A DNA stretch of 64,000 nucleotides from Pseudomonadota bacterium (GTDB lineage: Bacteria; Pseudomonadota; Gammaproteobacteria; Xanthomonadales; Xanthomonadaceae), in assembly GCA_018242365.1 (NCBI GenBank), contig JAFECB010000015.1:122885-186884 (forward strand). Reading direction: 5' to 3'. How positions within the stretch are numbered: position 1 is the stretch's first letter; each line of letters opens with the position of its first letter. Shown here in pieces: positions 52,612 to 62,732 of the stretch. The notes beneath the pieces were generated by a model. The model had not been told where the DNA came from and searched no databases. It saw only the letters and a program-made list of their open reading frames with translations. A program made the position numbers and the translations under genes.

Positions 52612-52686
52612 GACGATGCAGACGGGAGCCCGCGCCCATGGTGGCACGGGCGGGGCCGGACTGCATCGTCCCGATGTCGAAAGCGA

Positions 52687-54003
52687 TCAGCCGCCGAGAA
52701 TGCCGTTGAGCAGGCCGCGCATGCCGCGACGTTGCTGCTGTTGTTGCGGCTGCTGCTGGTCATCGTCGTCCTGGTTCTGCATTCCGCCCATGTCGAGACC
52801 GAGGATGGCCGATGCGGTCGAGCGCGTGCGCAGGCGCACGCTCCATTCCGGATTCCAGGCCTGCTTCGGATTGGCGGGCTTGGGCGGATAGGTGATGAAG
52901 GTCTCCGGGCCGAACGCGGACATCTGCAGCATCGCCGGCATGCCGGACTGTCGGCCGCCCCCGCCCGCGAAGATCCCGCGCGGGATCACGCAACTGGTGG
53001 CGGTGGCCGGCAGGAACACCTTGCGGCGCAGGAGGCCGTTGACGTCGTTGTCCGACATCGACACATGCAGTGCTGCGCCCGCGCCGGGCACCTCGGCGCT
53101 GCTCCACGAGGTCATCTGGTAGGCGTGCTCGCCGAGCGGCTGCATGCCGACGGCCGAGATGAAGTAGGCATTGCCGTGCGCCACCGTCGGCCAGCCGAGG
53201 TTGACTGCATCGGTCAGCTCGCCTTGCGTGCGCAGGGCGATCTTGGCCATGAAGTCGGAGGCATCGCTGACCTGGAAGTGCATCGAGGCCGGGATGCCGT
53301 CGCCGCTGATCTGGTGGTCACCGGCCAGGCGCGCGCCGGTGGGGACCTTGCGCCCGTCGCGGGGATTCGGCCAGTACACATAACCGGGGCGCACCCCGAT
53401 CGTGCTGTCGGCCACCGAAATCCCGCGCGACACCTGGCCGCTTGCCTGCACGCCAAAGCCCTGCATGCCCATCGGCCCCTTGCTGGGGTCGAAGGTGCCG
53501 CCGCGGATCTTGATGGTAGTGACTTTCGGCTGGCCGGGACGCACGGCCGCGCCGCAGCCCCAGTATTCGACGATCTTGATTTCCATGTCCTCGGTGCTGA
53601 CTTCGCGCGGCGAGTCCGGGCGAGTCGCGCGATCCGGGCGCTGTTCGGTGATCGGCAGCAATTGCAGCGAGCGACCGAGGTTCAGCCCGGCCGGGATCTG
53701 GTCGGCGGCTTCGGTGCCTGGCTTGTTGGCATTGTGCAGGGCCAGGTCGAGGTACTGGCCGGTGGTTACCCCGGTGCGGGTGGTCGGGTAGGTCGTGTGG
53801 CTGCTGTCGCCACCGCCATTGCGGCGCGCCATCATGCCGGCGAGGCCGCCCATCATCCCGCCCATGTCCGGCATCCCGGCCATGCTGTGGGTGAGCGCTT
53901 CGACATACAACGTGACGGGTGGGGCCTTGCCCTGTTGGCTTGCGGCCGGCAAGGCGGCGAGAGAGGACAGGAGAGCGACAAACAGGAGCTTGCGACGTTG
54001 CAT
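52687..54003 (-). CDS. Exported Met/Gly- and Gln-rich protein, unknown family
   Basis: 438 residues. Signal peptide (KLLFVALLSSLAALPAAS, cleaved after ASQQG or nearby). A Met/Gly run MAGMPDMGGMMGGLAGMM at about 41-58 and, at the other end, DDDDQQQPQQQQQRRGMRGL. The middle 330 residues look beta-rich with conserved-looking pieces (YVYWPNPRDGRKVPTGARLA, MHFQVSDASDFMAKIALRT, VAHGNAYFISAVGM). No known domain recognised; secreted or periplasmic. Met-rich runs can bind copper, but that is speculation. Upstream gap to accC contains no feature I can name. Confidence 0.7.
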   Translation of the reverse strand: MQRRKLLFVALLSSLAALPAASQQGKAPPVTLYVEALTHSMAGMPDMGGMMGGLAGMMARRNGGGDSSHTTYPTTRTGVTTGQYLDLALHNANKPGTEAADQIPAGLNLGRSLQLLPITEQRPDRATRPDSPREVSTEDMEIKIVEYWGCGAAVRPGQPKVTTIKIRGGTFDPSKGPMGMQGFGVQASGQVSRGISVADSTIGVRPGYVYWPNPRDGRKVPTGARLAGDHQISGDGIPASMHFQVSDASDFMAKIALRTQGELTDAVNLGWPTVAHGNAYFISAVGMQPLGEHAYQMTSWSSAEVPGAGAALHVSMSDNDVNGLLRRKVFLPATATSCVIPRGIFAGGGGRQSGMPAMLQMSAFGPETFITYPPKPANPKQAWNPEWSVRLRTRSTASAILGLDMGGMQNQDDDDQQQPQQQQQRRGMRGLLNGILGG

Positions 54004-54120
54004 GGCGATGTCCGACGTGAGGGAGATTCAACCCACCCAAGCGTAAAAAGCGGCAGCCGCCGGACAATCGCGACTGATGATCGATTCAGACTCGGTCGCT
54101 TTGGCCGACCATGATGGCCA

Positions 54121-55488
<1,368 letters not shown>

Positions 55489-55527
55489 GGGAATGGGTCC
55501 GGAACACGGGGTATGTGTTGCGGGATC

Positions 55528-55612
55528 GGGGACCGGGGACCGGGGACCCGGAAAAGCTGAAAGCGCCGATTCGACCGCTTTTGACTTTCCGGGTCCCCGG
55601 TCCCCGGTCCCC
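55528..55612. repeat. Perfect 27-bp inverted repeat between accB and accC
   Basis: GGGGACC units, three in tandem, ending GGGGACCCGGAAA (55528-55554) are exactly complementary to 55586-55612, with a 31-base loop that itself contains AAAGCG/CGCTTT. The resulting stem is very stable and lies inside the accB-accC transcript, 12 bases after the accB stop on the transcribed strand. Similar GGGGACCGGGGACC palindromes are common between xanthomonad genes. Confidence 0.85.
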
Positions 55613-55623
55613 AGTCCCGGTGC

Positions 55624-56106
55624 TCATCCAATCACGAACAACGGCTGGTCGAACTCGACCGGCTCGCCGCTCTCGCAGCGGATCGCCAGCACGGTGCCGG
55701 ACACGTCGGCCTCGATCGGGTTGAACATCTTCATCGCCTCGATGATGCCGAGGGTGTCGCCGGCCTTGACCGCCTGGCCGACGCTGACGAAGGCGGGCTT
55801 GTCCGGGGCCGGGCTGGCGTAGAAGGTGCCGACCATCGGCGCGCGCACGACGTGGCCGGCGGGCAGGTCGTTCGCTTCCGCCCGGTGGCTGCCGCCGGTG
55901 GCGGCCTGCACGGGCGACTGCATCGGCATCACCACCGGCGCGGCGGGTGCCGGCGCATGCACGGGTGCGTGATGGACGGCATGGCTCACGCCGCCCTTGG
56001 GCAGGCGCGCCAGCCGCACCGATTCCTCGCCTTCCTTGATCTCGATTTCGGCGAGGTTCGACTCTTCCAGCAGGTCGATGAGTTTCTTGATCTTGCGCAG
56101 GTCCAT
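55624..56106 (-). CDS. accB: Acetyl-CoA carboxylase, biotin carboxyl carrier protein
   Basis: 160 residues. The biotinylated Lys is in [14 protein letters not shown]; the domain (about 82-158) begins [19 protein letters not shown]-terminal [20 protein letters not shown] is the AccC/AccA-interacting helix; an Ala/Pro linker separates the two. First of the accB-accC pair, 17 bases after aroQ, so aroQ-accB-accC appears to be one operon. Confidence 0.97.
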   Translation of the reverse strand: MDLRKIKKLIDLLEESNLAEIEIKEGEESVRLARLPKGGVSHAVHHAPVHAPAPAAPVVMPMQSPVQAATGGSHRAEANDLPAGHVVRAPMVGTFYASPAPDKPAFVSVGQAVKAGDTLGIIEAMKMFNPIEADVSGTVLAIRCESGEPVEFDQPLFVIG

Positions 56107-56122
56107 CCAGGTAGCCTCTTGG

Positions 56123-56563
56123 TCAGGCCGCGAGCCGCGTCAGCGCGGCATCGAGGGCGTAGCGATAGGAATCCGCGCCGAAGCCGCAAATCACGCCCAC
56201 CGCCTTGTCGCTGAAATAGCTGTGCTGGCGGAAGGGTTCGCGGGCGTGCGGGTTGGACAGGTGGATTTCGATGAAGGGAATGGCCACCGCGGCCAGCGCG
56301 TCGCGCAGCGCGACCGAGGTGTGGGTGAAGGCGGCGGGATTGATCAGGATGAAGGCGGTGCCGTCGTTGGCGGCGGCTTGCACGCGATCCACCAGGGCGT
56401 GTTCGGCATTGGACTGGAAGCTCTCCAGCACGTGACCGGCGGCTTCGGCGCGGGTGCTGAGGTCGGCATCGATATCCGCCAGCGTGGTGCGGCCATAGAC
56501 CTCCGGCTCGCGACTGCCGAGCAGGTTGAGGTTGGGGCCGTGCAGGAGCAGCAAACGCGCCAT
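56123..56563 (-). CDS. aroQ: 3-dehydroquinate dehydratase, type II
   Basis: 146 residues. Third shikimate-pathway step. Type II signatures: [20 protein letters not shown] (with catalytic Arg/Tyr loop), [37 protein letters not shown] and [19 protein letters not shown]. The ATG at 56563 is preferred; a TTG four codons earlier is also in frame. Position upstream of accB is the usual gammaproteobacterial synteny. Confidence 0.96.
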   Translation of the reverse strand: MARLLLLHGPNLNLLGSREPEVYGRTTLADIDADLSTRAEAAGHVLESFQSNAEHALVDRVQAAANDGTAFILINPAAFTHTSVALRDALAAVAIPFIEIHLSNPHAREPFRQHSYFSDKAVGVICGFGADSYRYALDAALTRLAA

Positions 56564-56664
56564 CGGTACGGACAAAATCGCCGGGAATCGGCGCGCAGTG
56601 TCCCGCGAATGGCGGATCGTGTCCAGTTCGACGAACTTTTGCCGGATAACGGATTTTTAATGAC

Positions 56665-56715
56665 GCATTCGAGCGAATGCTCTAGAGCGGGGAGATGGGA
56701 GATGGGAGATGGGAG
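56665..56715. repeat. Palindrome and GGGAGAT tandem repeat upstream of aroQ
   Basis: GCATTCG-AG-CGAATGC (56665-56680), a perfect 7-bp palindrome, is followed by three head-to-tail copies of GGGAGAT (56690-56710) and a partial fourth. Non-coding, between the tlpA-like stop and the aroQ start. The tandem tract may vary in copy number. Confidence 0.72.
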
Positions 56716-56763
56716 GCTGTCCGAACGGGTCCTGACACATTAAGACTTGAGAGAGTCGGTCGC

Positions 56764-57375
56764 TCAGCGGGACTCGGCCACCCATGCCGCAATTGCCGCT
56801 TCGTCTTCGAACGGCCCGACTCTGGTTTTGATCAGGCGGCCATCCGCCGCAATCAGCGCCGAAAATGGCAAAACACCGGCGGTATTGCCCAACCGCACAC
56901 CGCTATCGGCCGGGCCCGCCACATCCAGCAACACCGGATAGGTAATGCCGTGCTGTGCAAGGAACGGACGCACCGCGGCCGGATCGTCCAGCGCGATCCC
57001 GACCACACGCACGCCATTGCCGCCCTGTTCGCTGGAAAATGCCTGCAGATCCGGCATTTCCTTCAGGCAGGGCCCGCACCAGGTCGCCCACAGATTGACC
57101 AAGGTGACCTGCCCTGCCCAGGCATCGGGCAGGCGTACCTGCTGGCCGGCCAAATCCGCCAGAGCCATCGACGGCATGCGTTCACCCCGGCGGGCCACAT
57201 GCACGCCCGTGGGTGGTGCTGGCGCACGGGCTGCGATGACGGTCTGCAAGGCGGCCTGGCCGGCGTCGGTGCCGGCCAGTCGGTAAAGAAGGGTCGGTTC
57301 GAACAACAGGCTGGCCCCGGCCCCGGCCAGGGCCGCAAGGCCCGCCGCCAGCAGCACGCTGCGGTTGGATGGCAT
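56764..57375 (-). CDS. TlpA/ResA-family thioredoxin-like protein
   Basis: 203 residues. N-terminal membrane anchor or signal (SVLLAAGLAALAGAGASLLF), then a thioredoxin domain (about 70-200) with active site WATWCGPC, LKEMPDLQAF, and the cis-Pro segment GVLPFSALIAADGRLI. Reductive periplasmic role, e.g. delivering electrons to cytochrome maturation or other disulfides. Its ATG shares one base with the dsbD stop (TGATG), so it is made together with DsbD, its likely electron donor. Confidence 0.9.
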   Translation of the reverse strand: MPSNRSVLLAAGLAALAGAGASLLFEPTLLYRLAGTDAGQAALQTVIAARAPAPPTGVHVARRGERMPSMALADLAGQQVRLPDAWAGQVTLVNLWATWCGPCLKEMPDLQAFSSEQGGNGVRVVGIALDDPAAVRPFLAQHGITYPVLLDVAGPADSGVRLGNTAGVLPFSALIAADGRLIKTRVGPFEDEAAIAAWVAESR

Positions 57376-59726
57376 CAGCGCGCCGCCTGTGCCAGTGCGT
57401 CGGCGGCCATGCCCGGGGTCAACAGCACCGGCAGCACCCGGCCCTCGCCACCGCCACGCGGGTACACCACATACAAGGGCACGCCCACCGCGCCGTGTTG
57501 TTTCAGGTAGGCGCTGATGGCCGGATCCACATTGGTGTAATCGCCGATCATGTAGACCGCATCGGCCGCCTTGAGCGCGTTGCGGAAGCCGTCACGGGCG
57601 AACACGGCGCGCTCGTTGGCCTTGCAGCTCACGCACCATTCGGCGGTCATGTTGACGAACACGACCCGACCCTGCGCCCGAAGTTCGGCCAATCTGGCCT
57701 CGGAATAACTGACCGCGACCTCGCTTTGTGTGTGGTTCTGCATCGGCCGCGGCAACTGGCCAATCACATATACCGGCCACAGCGCAGCCAGCACCGCGAT
57801 GATGGCGAGCACCAGCGGCCAGCGCAGACCATTGCGACGGGCGTGCGTCCAGGCCCACGCCGCCAAGGCCACGGCAATCGCGCTGGCCATCCATAGCCCA
57901 ACCGCATCGGCGCCGCGTTGATGCGCCAACACCCACAGTAGCCATGCCGCGGTGGCGTACAGCGGGAAGGCCAGCAGTTGCTTCAGCGTGTCCATCCACG
58001 CGCCCGGTTTTGGCAGCAGGCGTGCCAGCGACGGGATGAAGGCGATCAACAGGAACGGCAGGGCCAGACCCAGCCCCAGCATCAGGAACACCAGCAGGGC
58101 CGCAGCGGTCGGGGCGACGAAGGCATAGGCCAGGGCTGCGCCCATGAACGGAGCGGTGCAGGGCGTGGCCAGCACCACTGCGAGCACGCCAGTGAAGAAA
58201 TCGGCACGCGTGCCATCGCCCTGGGTCAATGCACCGGCGCGCTGACCGAGCTGGACATTGGCGAACCACACGCCGGACAGGCTCAGGCCCAGCACGAACA
58301 TCAGCAGGCCAAGAATGGCCACCGGCCGCGGGAATTGCAGTTGGAAGCCCCAACTGATCCAGCCCTCGATGCCGTCGCTGCGCAGCGCCAGAATCAAACC
58401 ACCCAACGCGAGCATCGATGCCAGTACGCCTGCGGTATAGGCCAGCGCCTGCGCGCGCGTGCGCTGCCGGCTTTCGCCGCCCTGCGCAAGCGCCAGCACT
58501 TTCAGCGAGAGCACCGGCAGCACGCAGGGCATCAGGTTCAGGATCAGGCCGCCACCCAGGGCCAGCAACAGCGCCAACAGCAGGCCGGGGTTGTCCCGGG
58601 TGGGCGGTGGGGTACGTGGTGGGTTCGCGATCGTGGCGTTGCCGGCGGCAAGGGCATTGCGACCTGCCTCCGCCACCGGCGCATCGCCCGCGCTGGAGGC
58701 CGCGAGTGCCGCGCTTGCCGCCGAGACCGCGTTGGCCGCGTCGGCCGATTCTTCGCTGGTCAGTGCGGATTCGGCACCGGCTTGCACGGCGGCGACGTTG
58801 GCAGCGGTCAGCACGCCGGCCGGCAGCGACACCGTCAGCCGGCGCGTCATCGGGGGATAGCAGATGCCATTGTCCTGGCAGCCCTGCAGGCCGACCAGCA
58901 GGGTACCGCTGGCGGCACGCGTGCTGCTGCGCACCACCGACAGCGGAATTTCGACTTGATTGAAATACACCGGGACATGGCCGAAATGCTCGTCCCGATA
59001 GGGCGTGGCCTTGGGCATCTGCGCCGCCGGCGGCAGCGTGGCCGACAGGCCTGCGCCCGCATCGAGCCGGGCCGAGAGTTTGTCGCGGTACAGGTAATAG
59101 CCGCGCGCCGGGGTCAGCCGCAGCAGCAGGGTGTTGCCGTCGAGGGTGATGACCTCACTGGTGAAGGCTTGTTCCGGCGGCAGCGGCCCGTCCTGCGCTT
59201 TGCCGCCATCATCCAGGCCGAACGCGCTGGAAGCGCTGCTGCGACCAAGACCAAAGCCGGGCGCAGCGGCTTGTACGACAGGCAGGGCCACACTGAGTGT
59301 GCGGGTCTGCGGTGGATAGCACACGCCGGCATCGGCGCAACCCTGGTATTTCACGGTCAGGGCGACGCTGGTCACGCTGTCCGCAGGCGTGCCGGTCAAC
59401 ACGCCGACCAGTTGCCGCCGATAGGTCTGCACATCCCCGAAGAACGGATCGTGGTGCCTGGCCCCTTCCGGCAGCGCCAGGCGTGCGTCGGTGAAGCTGG
59501 CGCTGGTCTTGACCGAGGTACGATGGCGATACAGGTAGAAGCCGTCGGCGATCTTCCAGCGCAGCTCGATGCGGTCGTGCGCGGTGGCCTGCGCGGTAAG
59601 CACGAAGACCTGATCGACCGGCGGCAGTTCCGGCAAGTCCTGCGCCATCGTCGGCAACGCGGCCGCGAACAGGAGTGCTGCGGCCAGCCAGCGGCGCAGG
59701 CGGGAAGGCAAATCGGTCATCGGCAC
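57375..59726 (-). CDS. dsbD: Thiol:disulfide interchange protein DsbD with duplicated N-terminal domain
   Basis: 783 residues, against about 565 in E. coli. Moves electrons from cytoplasmic thioredoxin to the periplasm. Two tandem DsbD-alpha-like domains are seen, each with C-x(5)-C: KYQGCADAGVCYPP (Cys130 and 136) and GLQGCQDNGICYPP (Cys283 and 289). Then eight membrane helices with LMPCVLPVLSLK and VLATPCTAPFMG, the transmembrane Cys pair, and a C-terminal thioredoxin-like domain with AEWCVSCK. A Ser/Ala-rich linker (about 310-380) joins them. ATG at 59726 or 59720. Precedes the TlpA-like gene. Confidence 0.95.
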   Translation of the reverse strand: MPMTDLPSRLRRWLAAALLFAAALPTMAQDLPELPPVDQVFVLTAQATAHDRIELRWKIADGFYLYRHRTSVKTSASFTDARLALPEGARHHDPFFGDVQTYRRQLVGVLTGTPADSVTSVALTVKYQGCADAGVCYPPQTRTLSVALPVVQAAAPGFGLGRSSASSAFGLDDGGKAQDGPLPPEQAFTSEVITLDGNTLLLRLTPARGYYLYRDKLSARLDAGAGLSATLPPAAQMPKATPYRDEHFGHVPVYFNQVEIPLSVVRSSTRAASGTLLVGLQGCQDNGICYPPMTRRLTVSLPAGVLTAANVAAVQAGAESALTSEESADAANAVSAASAALAASSAGDAPVAEAGRNALAAGNATIANPPRTPPPTRDNPGLLLALLLALGGGLILNLMPCVLPVLSLKVLALAQGGESRQRTRAQALAYTAGVLASMLALGGLILALRSDGIEGWISWGFQLQFPRPVAILGLLMFVLGLSLSGVWFANVQLGQRAGALTQGDGTRADFFTGVLAVVLATPCTAPFMGAALAYAFVAPTAAALLVFLMLGLGLALPFLLIAFIPSLARLLPKPGAWMDTLKQLLAFPLYATAAWLLWVLAHQRGADAVGLWMASAIAVALAAWAWTHARRNGLRWPLVLAIIAVLAALWPVYVIGQLPRPMQNHTQSEVAVSYSEARLAELRAQGRVVFVNMTAEWCVSCKANERAVFARDGFRNALKAADAVYMIGDYTNVDPAISAYLKQHGAVGVPLYVVYPRGGGEGRVLPVLLTPGMAADALAQAAR

Positions 59727-59729
59727 ATT

Positions 59730-60047
59730 TTACCGCCGCACGGCGTCTGCAACCCATTGCAGGTACGCGGGCAGCCCATCCACGGCTTCGACCGCGAGCA
59801 GCTCCGGAAGTTCGTAGGGGTGCAGTTCCGCCAGCCGTGCCTGCAACGCTGGGTAACCGGCGCGGGTGGTCTTGATCAGCAACAGCTGCTCGTCGGCCCG
59901 TTCGATCACGCCCTGCCAGCGGTAAACCGAACGCAGGCCGGGCACGATCGTCACGCAGGCGGCGAGGTGCTCTTCGACCAGCGCTGCGGCGATGCGCTCG
60001 GCGCAGCCGGCATCCGGGCAGGTGGTCAGGCATAGCAGAACCGTCAT
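59730..60047 (-). CDS. cutA: CutA divalent cation tolerance protein
   Basis: 105 residues, full length. Small trimeric protein linked to copper tolerance in E. coli; mechanism unclear. Diagnostic: TTCPDAGCAERIAAALVEEH, CVTIVPGLRSVYRWQG, EQLLLIKTTRAGYPALQARL and HPYELPELLAVEAV. Stop lies three bases before dsbD, so cutA-dsbD-tlpA form one transcript, as in other gammaproteobacteria where cutA precedes dsbD. Confidence 0.96.
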   Translation of the reverse strand: MTVLLCLTTCPDAGCAERIAAALVEEHLAACVTIVPGLRSVYRWQGVIERADEQLLLIKTTRAGYPALQARLAELHPYELPELLAVEAVDGLPAYLQWVADAVRR

Positions 60048-60065
60048 GCCGATAGGGTAGTGGCT

Positions 60066-61253
60066 TTACGGCGTGGGTGCGGTGGCGTCGAGAGCGCGCA
60101 AGATTGCCAGCGCGGCTTTGACCCGTTCCTTGCGTGGCCAATTGGCTTTGTTCGCAAGCATCACGATGGCGATATCGCGACCGGGCAGCGCGACCACATA
60201 GGATGAGAATCCACTGGTGCTGCCGGTTTTGTTGAGCAAGCTGTCGTGGTTGGCGATTTCCGGCCGTTCGACCAGGCTAACCGGGTTTTCTTGTCCGCTC
60301 ATGGTGGGCGAGTTGCCCGACTCCACCATGCGTGCTTGCGTCACCGGCCACGGATAGATTTCCCAGCCCAGGCCTTGCAGATAACGCGGCGTGCGATACC
60401 GCCCGGTTTGGGTGAGTTCGATGGCGCGCTGCCATGTGGGCGGCAGGTTGGACGGGTCCAGATTGGCTTCGAGAAAATCCATCAGCCCGGTCGTGGAAGC
60501 GCGCAAGCCGCCCCATGCGCCGACGCACATCAGCGTGGAATCAGAGCGCGTTGCGGTGTCGTCTTCACGATAGCCCTGCGCGTAGTTCGGGCGCTGCGAT
60601 TCAGGCACATTGGCCCAGGTCTGGCGCAGCTTCAGGCCAGAAATCAGCGTGTGCTCGATGGCTTGCGTGCACGGTTCGCCCAGGCTTCCCGCGGCCGCAA
60701 AGCCCAGCAAGGCAATGCTCGGGTTGGAATACACGCGAAAGCGGCCTGACGGCAGGGTGGGTTTCCAGTCCTGCAGCCAGCGCAGGGCGCTGGCATCGTC
60801 GGTGACCGCGGTGGGGAATTGCATCGGCAGTCCGCCGCTGGTGTAGCCGCCGACTTGCAGCACGCTGATGTGGTCGAAGGCGCTGCCGGCCAACGCCGGG
60901 ATATTCCGACTGACGGGCGTATCGAGGCTCAGCTTGCCGCTGGCGATGGCGTAGCCCGCGAGGGTGGCACCGTACAGCTTGCTGACCGAGCCGATCTCGA
61001 ACAAGGTCTCGGCGGTCACGGGCTGGTTGTCGGCTTTCGAAGCAACGCCATAATTGAAGTAATAGCGCTGCCCGTGGGCATGGATGGCCACCGCCATGCC
61101 GGGGATTCGGTATTGCGCCATCGTCGGGCGGATGGCGGCCGCCACCGCGGCATCAAGTGGCCCCCGCGCATGCGGCTCGTTAGCGATAGAACTTAGCGGT
61201 GATGCGGAAAGCAGCGTGGCGAGCGCAATCGCGAGCGAATGATGACGGGACAT
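60066..61253 (-). CDS. ampC: Class C beta-lactamase
   Basis: 395 residues. Hydrolyses beta-lactams in the periplasm. Signal peptide (LAIALATLLSASPLSSIA, cleaved near IA-NEP). All three class C active-site elements are intact: SVSK (nucleophile Ser, Lys), YSN (RVYSNPS), and KTG (NKTGSTSGFSSYVV); the loop YTSGGLPMQFP is typical of AmpC. An esterase of the same fold would usually lack KTG-STSGF and the AmpR partner. Divergent from ampR, the inducible arrangement. It is chromosomal; neighbours are core genes with no sign of mobility. Confidence 0.95.
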   Translation of the reverse strand: MSRHHSLAIALATLLSASPLSSIANEPHARGPLDAAVAAAIRPTMAQYRIPGMAVAIHAHGQRYYFNYGVASKADNQPVTAETLFEIGSVSKLYGATLAGYAIASGKLSLDTPVSRNIPALAGSAFDHISVLQVGGYTSGGLPMQFPTAVTDDASALRWLQDWKPTLPSGRFRVYSNPSIALLGFAAAGSLGEPCTQAIEHTLISGLKLRQTWANVPESQRPNYAQGYREDDTATRSDSTLMCVGAWGGLRASTTGLMDFLEANLDPSNLPPTWQRAIELTQTGRYRTPRYLQGLGWEIYPWPVTQARMVESGNSPTMSGQENPVSLVERPEIANHDSLLNKTGSTSGFSSYVVALPGRDIAIVMLANKANWPRKERVKAALAILRALDATAPTP

Positions 61254-61344
61254 GCGGGGCTTACTCCGGAGGCGGTTTCGTGGCTGGGGTCGCTGCAGTC
61301 TGCGAGCCGCTGTTGCCTCCTACAAACGATATTATTTCGATCCA

Positions 61345-61366
61345 GACATTAGAAAATCTATTGTTA
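61345..61366. promoter_or_regulatory. Candidate AmpR operator
   Basis: In the 119-base divergent region, an AT-rich stretch contains TAGAAAATCTA (61350-61360), a palindromic LysR-type T-N11-A site, and TTAAAAT next to it. AmpR normally binds here and holds ampC off until cell-wall fragments accumulate. Position and AT-richness only; binding is inferred. Confidence 0.5.
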
Positions 61367-61372
61367 AAATCG

Positions 61373-62272
61373 ATGGATCGCCCACTGCTTCCGCTGAATG
61401 CCCTGCGTGCCTTCGAGGCGTCCGCGCGTCATGCCAGCTTCACCAAGGCCGCGATTGAACTGTGTGTCACCCAGGCGGCGGTGAGCCATCACGTCAAGGC
61501 GCTCGAGGCGCGCCTGGGCTTTGCCCTGTTCAAGCGCCTGCCGCGCGGCTTGCTGCTGACCAGCGAGGGCGAAAGCTTGCTGCCGGTGATGCAGCAGTCG
61601 TTTGACCGGATCGCCGAGGCGTTGGATCGCTTTGAATCCGGCAGCTATCGCGAGCCGCTGATGGTGGGTGCGGTGGGCACGTTCGCGGTCGGTTGGTTAT
61701 TGCCACGAATGGCAGCCTTCGAGGCAGCGTATCCGTGGGTGGACCTGCGCCTCTCGACCCACAACAATCGGGTGGACCTTGCCGCCGAGGGGCTGGATTT
61801 TGCCATTCGGTTCGGTGCGGGCGCTTGGCACGGCACCGAGGCTGAAAAACTGCTGGATGCGCCCTTCACGGCGCTGTGCGCACCTGGCATTGCCGAGCAG
61901 CTTGCGACGCCTGCCGACGTGCTGCGCTTTCCGCTCTTGCGCTCCTATCGCAGCGACGAATGGCCGCGCTGGTTCGCCGCCGCGGGCTTGATGAACGACG
62001 CTCCGATGCGGCACGCCATCGTGTTCGATACCTCGCTGGCGATGCTGGAGGCCGCGCGGCAAGGCGCCGGCGTGGCGTTGGCTCCGGCGGCCATGTTCCA
62101 TTCCATGCTGGCGCGAGAGGATATTCGGCAGCCATTTGCGACCGAGATTGATAACGGCAGCTATTGGCTGACGCGGCTGCAATCGCGCAGTGAGAGCGCA
62201 GCGATGGCGGCGTTCCGCGAATGGATGCACCGATCGACGCGCCTTGCAGTCGAATTGCACCCCAACCCTTGA
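61373..62272 (+). CDS. ampR: LysR-family regulator AmpR
   Basis: 299 residues. Activates ampC when bound to muropeptides. Its N terminus, [40 protein letters not shown] and [20 protein letters not shown], is the AmpR-type winged helix. The effector domain begins about residue 90. The ATG at 61373 is the family start; the open frame continues upstream but is not AmpR-like. Divergent from ampC. Its stop codon forms part of the -35 element of the groES promoter. Confidence 0.95.
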   Translation: MDRPLLPLNALRAFEASARHASFTKAAIELCVTQAAVSHHVKALEARLGFALFKRLPRGLLLTSEGESLLPVMQQSFDRIAEALDRFESGSYREPLMVGAVGTFAVGWLLPRMAAFEAAYPWVDLRLSTHNNRVDLAAEGLDFAIRFGAGAWHGTEAEKLLDAPFTALCAPGIAEQLATPADVLRFPLLRSYRSDEWPRWFAAAGLMNDAPMRHAIVFDTSLAMLEAARQGAGVALAPAAMFHSMLAREDIRQPFATEIDNGSYWLTRLQSRSESAAMAAFREWMHRSTRLAVELHPNP

Positions 62273-62293
62273 AACCCGCAAAGCCTGCCCCAT
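62268..62293 (+). promoter_or_regulatory. Sigma-32 heat-shock promoter of groES-groEL
   Basis: CTTGAAA (62268-62274) and CCCCATCT (62288-62295) with 13 bases between, a perfect fit to the RpoH consensus. The TGA inside CTTGAAA is the ampR stop codon. Predicted start near 62300, leader about 110 bases. Confidence 0.9.
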
Positions 62294-62408
62294 CTTTCCG
62301 TCATCCCGGGTTCGGGGTGCACTGCGTCCCGATTCTGGCACTCGCGTCGTGTGACTGCTAAAATCCCCGGGTTTTCCACCATCAATCAACCATTTACCGA
62401 GGTTGCTC

Positions 62409-62699
62409 ATGTCCAATATCAAGCCGCTGTACGACCGCGTTGTGATCAAGCGCATGGAAGAAGAGAAGCTGTCCGCGGGCGGCATCGTGATCCCCGACAG
62501 CGCCACCGAGAAGCCGATCAAGGGCGAAGTCGTCGCCGTCGGCACCGGCAAGGTGTTCGACAACGGCCAGCTGCGCCCGACCCAGGTCAAGGTCGGCGAC
62601 AAGGTCCTGTTCGGCAAGTACAGCGGCACCGAGGTCAAGCTCGATGGCGTCGAGTACCTCGTCGTGAAGGAAGACGATCTGTTCGCCGTGCTCGGCTGA
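62409..62699 (+). CDS. groES: Co-chaperonin GroES
   Basis: 96 residues. Heptameric lid of the chaperonin. Signatures: [20 protein letters not shown], the mobile loop [13 protein letters not shown] and [15 protein letters not shown], and [23 protein letters not shown] at 62409 is chosen; a TTG two codons earlier is less likely. Followed 48 bases later by groEL under the same heat-shock promoter. Confidence 0.98.
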   Translation: MSNIKPLYDRVVIKRMEEEKLSAGGIVIPDSATEKPIKGEVVAVGTGKVFDNGQLRPTQVKVGDKVLFGKYSGTEVKLDGVEYLVVKEDDLFAVLG

Positions 62700-62732
62700 T
62701 CGCGTCCTTCCCCTTTCCCTATTGAATTCTGA

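Noticed and set aside
60066..61253. Class C-like esterase or peptidase instead of beta-lactamase
   Set aside because: YSN, KTG and the YTSGGLP loop, together with the divergent AmpR, fit AmpC; esterases of this fold normally lack KTG.
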